A DNA stretch of 64,000 bases. It comes from Luteolibacter algae. Lineage in GTDB: Bacteria > Verrucomicrobiota > Verrucomicrobiia > Verrucomicrobiales > Akkermansiaceae. A model generated the notes under the pieces. That model saw only the letters and a program-made list of their open reading frames with translations. It made no database searches and was not told where the DNA came from. The stretch covers positions 1 through 64,000 of the forward strand of contig NZ_JBHUIT010000002.1 of NCBI RefSeq assembly GCF_042683045.1, read 5' to 3'. The translations under genes and the position numbers were made by a program. The first letter of the stretch is position 1; every line of letters begins with the position of its first letter. This document shows, one piece after another, positions 56,636 to 64,000 of this stretch.

Positions 56636-56971
56636 CTAGAGAGATGCTTTCAGAGCATCGAACTTGGTGCGCTTGGCATTGAGCTCACGCTCCAAAGATT
56701 CGATTTCCTGACCGAGCGAAAGCATGGTGCTCAGTTTGTTTTGCATACTACCTTTACCACCTGCGCTGGAACCGCGGCCTGATGATAAGCCAGCATTCTT
56801 AAGCCAGGTCGCGATGGTAAGTTGGGAAATACCAAACTTCGCCGCAGCCGCACTTTGGCCGCCACGTCCGTTTGCCGCATTATAATCTGATACGAAGGAA
56901 ACAACCTTGCCCTTTTCTTCAGGGGTGTAGCGTTTGCCGCGCACGATGTCTTTCTTGTTTGATGTACTCAT
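56636..56971 (-). CDS. Small transposase-like HTH protein
   Basis: 111 residues. The N-terminal RYTPEEKGKVVSFVSDYNAANGRGGQSAAAAKFGISQLTIATWLKNAG is a helix-turn-helix resembling transposase orfA (HTH_Tnp) proteins, with SQLTIATWLKNAG as recognition helix. A Gly/Ser linker is followed by a coiled coil (LGQEIESLERELNAKRTKFDALKASL). No catalytic partner orfB and no inverted repeats flank it, and it has its own terminator, so it looks like a domesticated DNA-binding protein rather than an insertion sequence. Confidence 0.7.
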   Translation of the reverse strand: MSTSNKKDIVRGKRYTPEEKGKVVSFVSDYNAANGRGGQSAAAAKFGISQLTIATWLKNAGLSSGRGSSAGGKGSMQNKLSTMLSLGQEIESLERELNAKRTKFDALKASL

Positions 56972-57044
56972 TGCACTGCAAAGCTACAATAAGCCCTACC
57001 CCTCGCAAGCTGAAATTATATTAGTGAAAAATATGCAAGCTTAA

Positions 57045-58175
57045 CTATTTGATCAAATCTGTTAGATCCTCTTGTGTATTGAAATCCTCAATCCAAATAT
57101 CTGCTCCTTCTTTGACCTTTCCGCGCTGCACTACCCCGCCGAAACCAACCATAAGGTCTACGTCCGGCTTTGTCTCCAAATCGGAAATACCATCGCCTAT
57201 CATAACTACCCTCTCCGGTAGAAGTGCCTTTTTCCAATCTCTGATGATTTCATTTTTCCCTAGGTTCCTAGTGGTTGGGTAGTCTTCTCCATATCCACAA
57301 TATTCACCTAACTCATTGAAATTGAGCGGCACGGCTTCCACATGGCGGATCCCTAAATGATCGGCCAAAGGTTTGATAATAGGAGCGAAGCCCCCCGAAA
57401 TGATGACCGGCAGCCACCCAGCCTCAATCACCCGGGAAATCATGGATTCCACACCTGGCACCATGGTCTCCAGATAGCATTGGCTCACTTTATCCACCAT
57501 TGATTTGCTTGGCTTAATAATGTCCATTCGTTTCTTAAACACATCATTTAATGGCACCTCTCCATTCATAGCTGCATTAGTCAAATTCACTACTTCTGCA
57601 AATATTGCAGGATCTGAAAGCCTTGCTAATTCATCTATTCCTTCGATGGATGACAATGTGGAGTCACAATCGATGAATAAAATCCTGCCCCTTTTCTTGG
57701 TAAGCGGCATGACCTGAACTTCGGACATCGGTGTAACCAGATCGAATAATTCAATCATATCCTCATTTGCCAAGCGGATACATCCATGGCTAGCAGGTCG
57801 ACCTATAAGATCTTCCCGGTTTGTGCCGTGGATATAAACATAGCGATCCATGGTATTGGCGTTTTCCTCATCGAGTCCGTCCAATCTTAAAATGCGTGTA
57901 AGGATAAGGTCGTCTCCCGTGATTTCTTCCGGATTCCAGGTTCCGACCGGCTCTCTGGCCACGAACTTTGTATATATGGGCTGATCACCCCCGATTTTTT
58001 CAGAGATAACAAAACGTCCCGTAGGAGTGCGCAAGCTCCCCTCCGTAAAGCCCATGCCTTTTTCCGAGGTGGAGACACTGAAGCTGCGCTTACAAATCCC
58101 ATCGACAAAGACATCCAGAGTTTGCCGATCCATGGATATTTCCAGGCGGGTTGTGTGAGGTTGCGAATTATTCAT
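57045..58175 (-). CDS. L,D-transpeptidase (YkuD) fused to a SerB-like HAD phosphatase
   Basis: 376 residues. Residues about 10-157 form a YkuD domain with the catalytic motif H116...S129-H-G-C132-I-R-L; residues 163-376 form a HAD phosphatase with D169-C-D171-S-T (nucleophile and acid), IISGG (about 258-262), K307 and GDGISD (327-332), closest to phosphoserine phosphatase (EGIDELARLSD cap). The linker is only about six residues (LTKKRG). No signal peptide or membrane helix is present, so it appears cytoplasmic, which is unusual for a transpeptidase of the cell wall. Its start ATGA overlaps the stop of the ketosynthase gene. The two domains may process a common amino-acid or lipid-linked substrate, but this is speculation. 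Confidence 0.85.
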   Translation of the reverse strand: MNNSQPHTTRLEISMDRQTLDVFVDGICKRSFSVSTSEKGMGFTEGSLRTPTGRFVISEKIGGDQPIYTKFVAREPVGTWNPEEITGDDLILTRILRLDGLDEENANTMDRYVYIHGTNREDLIGRPASHGCIRLANEDMIELFDLVTPMSEVQVMPLTKKRGRILFIDCDSTLSSIEGIDELARLSDPAIFAEVVNLTNAAMNGEVPLNDVFKKRMDIIKPSKSMVDKVSQCYLETMVPGVESMISRVIEAGWLPVIISGGFAPIIKPLADHLGIRHVEAVPLNFNELGEYCGYGEDYPTTRNLGKNEIIRDWKKALLPERVVMIGDGISDLETKPDVDLMVGFGGVVQRGKVKEGADIWIEDFNTQEDLTDLIK

Positions 58176-59317
58176 AAATTAAGTAGGAAAACTGCCAGAG
58201 CATTGTGGCCACCCATGCCATGGGCAAGTTTGAAGACAGGTCCGCCGCATTCCTTCACCGCATCGGGGACGGGCCAATCGCCCGGCCCGCCTGTTCCCTT
58301 TAGATTTGGGGGGAGCTGGGATTCCGCCATGAAACGCGCTAACACCGCACTCTCCAGCAAGCCGCTGGCACCTATCGTATGGCCGAAATATGGCTTGAGC
58401 AGATGGAAGCTGATATCCGCATGATCCCGGAAAGCTTCTTGAAAAATCATCCGCTCAGCCCGAGCCTGAACCTTGGTGCCGGTTGCATGGGGGCAGATCG
58501 CGGACGGGAGCCCGGTTCTCTTTACCGCCCCGGCAATCAATTCGGGACTTCGGCCACCATCTTTCGGCACGCCCACCGGATCCCTGCCGTCTGAATTATT
58601 GGAAAAATACCCGATCTCTACCTTTCCTCTTTCTTCTTTGGATAAAGCGATGGCTGCGGCTCCTTCTCCGGGCACAAATCCATCCGTATGGGCGGAAAAG
58701 GGATTCAATTTCTCCGAACTGCCAAGCAAACCGGATGCCGCGTAGTTATCTAGCAATAACGGAACCAGAGGCAGATCCACCGCCACCACCAGTGCCCTCG
58801 TGGCTTGTCCGGAGTCCAGCAACATTTTTGCCAAACCCAATGCGTCCAACCCTGCCGAGCATCCACTGGATACCACATGATTCGGCCCGTAGATTCCACA
58901 TTCGATGGAGACCGCTGTCGCCGGCTCACTGTGAATTGTATTGCTTGCGGCCATCAGCTTGAACGGCCGACGTCCCGGCCACTCACCGAGCCAACCGGCG
59001 GCATTTCCCCGGCTGGTGCCAACCACCAGGGCCGCATCCGCCAGTTCTCCCGCCATCCAGCCCGCCCCGGCCACGGCTTCTTTTGCAACGTGCAGGGCTG
59101 CCATTGATGCCGGACTCCACTTGCGATGTGTAAGAAGTTCACGCGGCGCTATCCAAGCCGCAGGATTTTCCGCCAGCGGGCTTTCGTTTCCCCATAGTTC
59201 CGAAAGTCTCCGCAGCCCTGCCTGGCCCCGGGAAATGGCACGAAAATGCATTTCAATATCCTGCCCAAGCGCGGAAAGCGCACCAATGCCAACGATGGAA
59301 ATACTGTTTGCGATCAC
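58172..59317 (-). CDS. Beta-ketoacyl synthase (FabF/KAS-like)
   Basis: 381 residues from the GTG at 59317, which sits about eight residues before the conserved SIVGIGALSALG; a TTG at 59383 would extend it by 22. The catalytic triad is visible: Cys in SSGCSAGLDALG, His in CPHATGTKVQ and His in KPYFGHTIGASGLLESA. The sequence is shorter and more divergent than housekeeping FabF, so it may belong to a secondary fatty-acid or polyketide route. No acyl carrier protein lies beside it. It overlaps the transpeptidase-phosphatase gene by 4 bp (ATGA), so translation is coupled. Confidence 0.82.
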   Translation of the reverse strand: MIANSISIVGIGALSALGQDIEMHFRAISRGQAGLRRLSELWGNESPLAENPAAWIAPRELLTHRKWSPASMAALHVAKEAVAGAGWMAGELADAALVVGTSRGNAAGWLGEWPGRRPFKLMAASNTIHSEPATAVSIECGIYGPNHVVSSGCSAGLDALGLAKMLLDSGQATRALVVAVDLPLVPLLLDNYAASGLLGSSEKLNPFSAHTDGFVPGEGAAAIALSKEERGKVEIGYFSNNSDGRDPVGVPKDGGRSPELIAGAVKRTGLPSAICPHATGTKVQARAERMIFQEAFRDHADISFHLLKPYFGHTIGASGLLESAVLARFMAESQLPPNLKGTGGPGDWPVPDAVKECGGPVFKLAHGMGGHNALAVFLLNL

Positions 59318-59461
59318 TTCCGGTAACAAGCTGGGAACGGAGCGCAACTTCAAAAGCCGTTCACTGCGGACTCCCTTGGCCAATTTTCCGATATCTCGCG
59401 GAAATAATCGTGGAATTCACCTTTGCGAAAACCTCGTTCATGCCTCATAAGCTCCCAGCTG

Positions 59462-60307
59462 ATGAAGTCCGTATTGGAAACAATCAATGGTGGCACGCAA
59501 TACCTGGAGAAGCGTGGAATTGAAGAAGCCCGGAGGAATATGGAGCATCTTCTTGCCCACCAGCTCCGCTGCACCCGCATGGAACTCTACACCCAGTTCG
59601 ACAAGCCCCTTGAAGAAGCGGATCTTTCTCCATTGCGGGATGCGCTCAAACAGCGCGGTGAGGGTGTCCCCCTTCAGCATTTGCTCGGGGAGATCCATTT
59701 CCACGGCAGGGATTTTATCTGTGATGGTCGTGGTCTGATTCCGAGACCAGAGACCGAGGAGCTCGTGGAAATGATCCTGAAGGATTTATCTGCGAATTAC
59801 GCATCTGCCCCCAGTATTCTTGATGTAGGGTGCGGATCCGGAGTTCTGGGGCTCACACTTGCCGCCGAGTTACCCGGTAGCCATGTGACTCTTGCCGATA
59901 TCTCCTCCGATGCATTGGCTCTTACCCGGGAAAACGCAGCAAAGCTGGGAATCGAAAACGTGACCACACTGCCGAGCAATCTGTTCGGGAACGTGAGCGG
60001 GACCTTTGACGTCATCGTGGCGAATTTGCCTTACGTTCCCGAAAGCGAGGCAGAAACCATGGCTCCGGAGCTGAAACACGATCCGGCGCTTGCGCTCTTC
60101 TCGGGAGCCGATGGCCTGGATCTCATCCGGAGCTTCGTGCCGCAAGCCGTCAATTTCCTCAAACCCGGCGGCATCATCGCAATGGAAATAGGTCACGATC
60201 AGGCTTCACAGCTGCATGACATTTTGGAATCCTCCGGTTTCACGGAAATAGAAATTCGCAAAGACCTCTGCGGAATCTCCCGCTTCCCGTTTGCAAAACA
60301 CCTCTAA
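59462..60307 (+). CDS. prmC: Release factor glutamine methyltransferase PrmC
   Basis: 281 residues from ATG 59462; an in-frame start at 59423 is not supported. The N-terminal helical domain contains RIELY-like LRCTRMELYTQFDKPL, followed by GEGVPLQHLLGEIHFHGRDFICDGRGLIPRPETEELVEMIL and the SAM motif ILDVGCGSGVLGLTLA (about 120). The catalytic NPPY motif is ANLPYVPE here. PrmC methylates the GGQ glutamine of release factors. It is followed 16 bp later by murA. Confidence 0.9.
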   Translation: MKSVLETINGGTQYLEKRGIEEARRNMEHLLAHQLRCTRMELYTQFDKPLEEADLSPLRDALKQRGEGVPLQHLLGEIHFHGRDFICDGRGLIPRPETEELVEMILKDLSANYASAPSILDVGCGSGVLGLTLAAELPGSHVTLADISSDALALTRENAAKLGIENVTTLPSNLFGNVSGTFDVIVANLPYVPESEAETMAPELKHDPALALFSGADGLDLIRSFVPQAVNFLKPGGIIAMEIGHDQASQLHDILESSGFTEIEIRKDLCGISRFPFAKHL

Positions 60308-60323
60308 CGTCACATCAAACAAC

Positions 60324-61592
60324 ATGGATAAACTCGTCGTCCACGGCGGCTCCACCATCAAAGGAGCCATCAACATTTCCGGTTCAAAAAATGCCTCCCT
60401 GCCGATCCTGGCGGCTGCCATCCTGACGGGGGAAGACTGCATTATCCGCCGCGTTCCGGATGTTTCGGACACGAATTACATGATCCAGATCCTCAGTGCG
60501 CTGGGGGCCGATGTGGAGCGCTCTTCGGGCACCGTCCGTATCACCTGCGCCGATATCTGCGATGAGGCACCGTATGAGCTCGTCCGCCGGATGCGCGCAT
60601 CCATTTGCGTGATGGGTCCCCTGCTTGCCAGGAAGGGCCGGGCGGTTGTATCTCTCCCGGGCGGCTGTGTCATCGGTGATCGCCCGGTCGATCTTCACCT
60701 CAAGGGAATGGAGGCTCTGGGTGCAAAAATCGAGTTCGAAGGGGGAAATATCACACTCACTGCTCCAAACGGCTTGAGAGGTGCGGAAATGGATCTACGT
60801 GGTGAAAACGGGCCAACCGTGCTCGGCACCGATAACGTTATGATGGCTGCCACACTGGCGGAAGGCATCACGGTCATCGAGTCCGCTGCCGCAGAACCAG
60901 AAGTCCTGGATCTGGCAAATTTTCTTAACGCCATGGGCGCCAAAATCACCGGAGCCGGCACCCGTCGCATTGTGATCGAAGGTGTGAAAGAACTCAAAGG
61001 TGTGGAGCACACTGTCATTCCAGACCGCATCGAAGCGGGAACGTTTATGGCAGCCGCAGCCCTTGTAGGCGAGGGCGTAACGCTGAACCGTGTCAACCGC
61101 GAGCATCTCAAGGCAATCACTGCAGCCATCGTCAAATCCGGACATTCCGTAGAGTTCAATGAAGCCGGGGACTCCTGCCATATCATCCGCGGAGAAAACC
61201 TCCAGGGCGTGGATCTGAACACCGCCCCCTATCCCGGCTACCCGACGGATATGCAGGCGCAAATGACCGCTCTCCTCACCACCACTCCCGGAATCAGCGT
61301 GATCAAAGACAGCATTTTCCCACAGCGCTTCATGCACTGCGCAGAACTCAAGCGGATGGGCGCCGACATCAAGCTGGACCATGGCACCGCAATCGTCCGC
61401 GGCGTGTCGCAGCTTTCTGCGGCGCCGGTCATGGCATCCGACTTACGTGCTTCAGCAGCATTGGTTCTTGCCGGATTAAAAGCGAGAGGCACTACCGAAA
61501 TTTCCCGACTTTACCACATCGACCGCGGCTATGAGCACATTGACGAAAAACTCCTGATGCTCGGCGCAAAGGTCGAGCGAATCCCGGTCTAA
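60324..61592 (+). CDS. murA: UDP-N-acetylglucosamine 1-carboxyvinyltransferase
   Basis: 422 residues from the ATG at 60324. GSTIKGAINISGSKNASLPILAAAIL carries Lys22 of the active site; GGCVIGDRPVDLH holds Cys115, the fosfomycin target; AGTFMAAAALVGEGVTL and GYPTDMQAQM are later substrate contacts. It is the first committed step of peptidoglycan synthesis. The presence of Cys115 predicts fosfomycin sensitivity of the enzyme. It is co-transcribed with prmC. Confidence 0.95.
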   Translation: MDKLVVHGGSTIKGAINISGSKNASLPILAAAILTGEDCIIRRVPDVSDTNYMIQILSALGADVERSSGTVRITCADICDEAPYELVRRMRASICVMGPLLARKGRAVVSLPGGCVIGDRPVDLHLKGMEALGAKIEFEGGNITLTAPNGLRGAEMDLRGENGPTVLGTDNVMMAATLAEGITVIESAAAEPEVLDLANFLNAMGAKITGAGTRRIVIEGVKELKGVEHTVIPDRIEAGTFMAAAALVGEGVTLNRVNREHLKAITAAIVKSGHSVEFNEAGDSCHIIRGENLQGVDLNTAPYPGYPTDMQAQMTALLTTTPGISVIKDSIFPQRFMHCAELKRMGADIKLDHGTAIVRGVSQLSAAPVMASDLRASAALVLAGLKARGTTEISRLYHIDRGYEHIDEKLLMLGAKVERIPV

Positions 61593-61597
61593 AAGAC

Positions 61598-62512
61598 TCA
61601 ACGCAGCCTCGGGTTCAGCGCGATCTGTGCAAGATCCGCCAACAAATTCGCGGCAACGATCAGGAAGCCGTAGAAGAGCACGAGCCCTTGGATCAGGAAA
61701 AACTCCCGGTCTGTCGCAGCATTGACAAAGTGCTGCCCCATCCCCGGAATCTGGAAAATTGTCTCGATCACAAATGATCCGGATATCATCGCGGCAAAGG
61801 CGGGACCAATGAATGCCACCGCCGGGATCAGCCCGCCCTTTAGCGCGTGCCGGATGATAATCTGGCTTCCGGGCACTCCTTTCGCTTTTGCAGTGCGGAT
61901 GTAATCCTGGCTCAAAACATCCAACATGCCTCCGCGGGCCAAACGCGCCAGATACGCGGCATTGATAAGGCCCAGGGTTATGGCCGGCAGAATCCAATCG
62001 GTAGGTCCCGACCAGCCGGCGACATTGAGGGACTGCAGCTTCAAGCCCGCGAAAACCGCCAACAACGGACCTATCACAAAGCTGGGCAAACAGATTCCCA
62101 CCATTGCAAAAGCCAGGCAGGCAAAATCCGTAGGTGAATTTTTTCTCACCGCCGCCACCACACCGGCAGGAATCCCCACCAGAAGCGCGATTCCCATCGA
62201 CGCCAGCCCCAGCGCCATCGACACAGGAAACGAGTCTCTGATCACCTCAGAAACTTTTACTCCGTCCTTACGGATCAAATCACCCATATCCTGATGAACG
62301 ACCAGGTTTTTCAAATAGCGCCCATACTGGACCGGCAGCGGCTTATCCAATCCAGTGTAAGCTTTCATCCGCTCTAGAACGTGAGCCGGGATCGCTTTTT
62401 CCTCCGTGTAAGGACTGCCCGGCATGGCACGGACGAGGAAAAATGTGAGCGTGACCAAGACAAACAAGGTAAGCAGCCCTTGGAGGAAACGAGAGACGAG
62501 AAGCTTGAGCAT
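61598..62512 (-). CDS. Peptide ABC transporter permease (OppB/DppB family)
   Basis: 304 residues from ATG 62512. Six membrane helices with the family start LKLLVSRFLQGLLTLFVLVTLTFFLVRAMPGSP and the ABC-binding EAA-like loop DYIRTAKAKGVPGSQIIIRHALKGGLIPA (about 195-223). The partner permease (C type) and ATPase genes are not in the window; murA ends only 5 bp away on the opposite strand. The gene follows the binding-protein gene by 70 bp. Confidence 0.9.
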   Translation of the reverse strand: MLKLLVSRFLQGLLTLFVLVTLTFFLVRAMPGSPYTEEKAIPAHVLERMKAYTGLDKPLPVQYGRYLKNLVVHQDMGDLIRKDGVKVSEVIRDSFPVSMALGLASMGIALLVGIPAGVVAAVRKNSPTDFACLAFAMVGICLPSFVIGPLLAVFAGLKLQSLNVAGWSGPTDWILPAITLGLINAAYLARLARGGMLDVLSQDYIRTAKAKGVPGSQIIIRHALKGGLIPAVAFIGPAFAAMISGSFVIETIFQIPGMGQHFVNAATDREFFLIQGLVLFYGFLIVAANLLADLAQIALNPRLR

Positions 62513-62582
62513 AAAGAAAGTGGATTCAGCCGTGAGAGGGAGAGCGATGGAAGGTGGGATAGAAATTTGGGTGGGGATCTGC

Positions 62583-64000
62583 TCAGCGGCCCTCGCGAGC
62601 AGATTCCGGCCGTGGATCGGGAACAAGCTTCACCTTGGTATACGGATGGCTATCCAACAGCAGAGGTTCCCAGCCTTTTACCGAAGGATGCAGCAGGTAG
62701 TTTTTCCCCCACCAGGCAACGGGAGCCACCGGAGAGTCCGCTAAAAGGATCTCCTCTGCCTCTCCCAGCAGCTTAAATCGCTCCGCAGCATCGGTGCGTT
62801 GGAAGGACTCTTCGATTTTCGCTGCGAAAGGCTTACTCTCCCATCCGGTATTGTTATTGCCATTTCCCGGCATCCACATCTCCAGAAAGGTCAGAGGATC
62901 TATGTAGTCCCCGATCCATCCACCTGCGACAATGTCGTAGTTCAGATTCTGTGTGGCCACGATGTATGCGGTCCATTCCTTGTTCTCTATCTCCACCTCC
63001 ACGCCCAGATGATTTCTCCACATCGCTTGGACGGCCGAAGCCAAAGTGGCTGCCGATTCCCGGGAAGCGATAAGCAGCTTCAAGCGCGGGAAGCCCTTTC
63101 CTTCCGGAAATCCTGCTTCAGCGAGCAGCTTGCGCCCACCCTCGGGATCGAAAGCCGCACCGTGCGGAGGATCATAATCCCCCATCGGTGGAGTCATTCC
63201 ATACGCGGGCTCATATCCACGGAACACATTTTCACACAGCGCTTCCCGGTCGAGCGCCATACTCAGCGCCCTTCTGACGCGGGGATCGTCCAGGGGCTTG
63301 CGAGTGGTATTGAATCGATAGAGCACCGTTCCCAGATACGGTTCCTGCCGTAGCGAACCGGGATCTTCCTTCTTCATGAGATCCACCACCTCCGGCGCGG
63401 CCGTATAAGTCACATGCAGCTGGCCGTCTCGAAACATCCTCGCCTCCGTGAAGACATTGGAAATTGGCAAAAAACGGATCCCGTTGAGCGAGACATTTTC
63501 AGCATCCCAGTAATACGGATTCCGTTCGACCTCGATATGATCGTTTCTGCGGAAGGATTTGATCCGGAACGGACCATTGCCGACCAAATTCTCCGGCTTG
63601 GCCCAGTCACTACCTATTCGATCAATCGAGCCATACTGGAGGACCTTGTGCTTCGGCACGGGATACCAGGTGTAATGCTTGAGGATTTCCCGGAAGAACG
63701 GGGTCGGGCCACGCAGCGTGATCGTGAAGGTTAGCGGATCCTCAATCTTGATTCCCACTTGGGTAAAATCAGTGATCTTACCTAGATTGAAATCCTCGGC
63801 ACCTTCCATGAAATATAACATCGAGGCATATTTCGCATTCAGGCCCGGCGAGAGAATTCTCTCATAGGAAAAAGCAAAATCCTCGGCAGTCAACGGCTCT
63901 CCGTCAGACCACTTCAGGCCCGGCCGCAGCCTCGCGGTCCAAACCGTTGCTGTTTCATCGGGGGTTACCTCCATGGCCACCCCGCCCGGGGTTGCCAGAT
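62583..64000 (-). CDS. Peptide ABC transporter substrate-binding protein, family 5 (partial)
   Basis: 472 residues are visible; the 5' end lies beyond the right edge (the frame stays open to 64000, reading LATPGGVAMEVTPDETATVW). A GTG at 63980 is in frame but falls inside the conserved N-terminal region, so it is not the start. Motifs WTARLRPGLKWSDGEPLTAEDF, RIKSFRRNDHIEVERNPYYW and FNTTRKPLDDPRVRRALSMALDRE mark the OppA/DppA family. It binds oligopeptides in the periplasm for the adjacent permease. The C-terminal end PDPRPESAREGR is intact. Confidence 0.9.
   Translation of the reverse strand, partial: LATPGGVAMEVTPDETATVWTARLRPGLKWSDGEPLTAEDFAFSYERILSPGLNAKYASMLYFMEGAEDFNLGKITDFTQVGIKIEDPLTFTITLRGPTPFFREILKHYTWYPVPKHKVLQYGSIDRIGSDWAKPENLVGNGPFRIKSFRRNDHIEVERNPYYWDAENVSLNGIRFLPISNVFTEARMFRDGQLHVTYTAAPEVVDLMKKEDPGSLRQEPYLGTVLYRFNTTRKPLDDPRVRRALSMALDREALCENVFRGYEPAYGMTPPMGDYDPPHGAAFDPEGGRKLLAEAGFPEGKGFPRLKLLIASRESAATLASAVQAMWRNHLGVEVEIENKEWTAYIVATQNLNYDIVAGGWIGDYIDPLTFLEMWMPGNGNNNTGWESKPFAAKIEESFQRTDAAERFKLLGEAEEILLADSPVAPVAWWGKNYLLHPSVKGWEPLLLDSHPYTKVKLVPDPRPESAREGR

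Noticed and set aside
56636..56971. Insertion sequence orfA
   Set aside because: Its HTH is transposase-like, but there is no orfB, no terminal inverted repeat or target duplication, and it has its own terminator.
60795..61382. 195-codon minus-strand frame inside murA
   Set aside because: Antisense to a highly conserved enzyme gene with no start signals or homology.

Overview
The window looks like a chromosomal segment of a Gram-negative member of the Verrucomicrobiota (Verrucomicrobiaceae/Akkermansiaceae-like). The evidence is a PEP-CTERM protein with the VPEP...RRRRR tail, a PocR-type AraC regulator, DUF5069 and DUF4114 proteins, LptD, and several small lineage-style proteins. No 16S rRNA or marker tree is available here, so the assignment is an inference.

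Region 1 (1 to about 10115) is the right end of an integrated mobile element. A tyrosine recombinase (8639-9946), a small excisionase-like HTH protein and a homologue of the plasmid initiator RepC lie just inside a 3' fragment of a CAU-anticodon tRNA gene (10072-10115). That fragment is the expected attR scar, and the other end is outside the window to the left. The repC gene has an AT-rich palindrome inside it and, on the opposite strand upstream, a predicted ~55-nt counter-transcribed RNA with its own promoter and terminator, as in alphaproteobacterial repABC replicons. The cargo is an AT-richer redox/detoxification cluster: an AhpD-like protein, a MarR regulator, an alpha/beta hydrolase, a PPOX flavoprotein, a glutathione-reductase-like enzyme, DUF1348, DUF5069 and Dps. 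Three copies of one 20-bp palindrome, sited in front of the first three transcription units, are the likely MarR operators.

Region 2 (10.1-28 kb) holds a ZIP transporter, a cbb3-oxidase maturation cluster (ccoG, a mini FixH-like protein, TauE/SafE-like, ccoI) without the oxidase subunits, a PEP-CTERM gene divergent from a PocR/AraC regulator, YqaE, an ABC1/UbiB kinase, a P1B-4 type metal ATPase, rlmN with an OmpA-family protein, an H1-like DUF2934 protein, and a PIN-PhoH protein.

Region 3 (28-37 kb, all minus strand) encodes three secreted proteins: a seven-bladed FG-GAP protein, a DUF4114 protein with a helical C-terminal half, and a ~1590-residue protein with three blocks of calcium-binding thrombospondin type 3 repeats and the same DUF4114 module.

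Region 4 (37-64 kb) is mostly housekeeping: superoxide dismutase, rmuC, lptD, aroC, sixA, fabG, xylulokinase, a TorF-like porin, amt with a good sigma-54 promoter, coaX, a ROK kinase, ilvC, prmC, murA and an oligopeptide ABC transporter running off the right edge. The odd gene here is 57045-58175, a signal-less L,D-transpeptidase fused in frame to a SerB-like HAD phosphatase and overlapping a beta-ketoacyl synthase gene.
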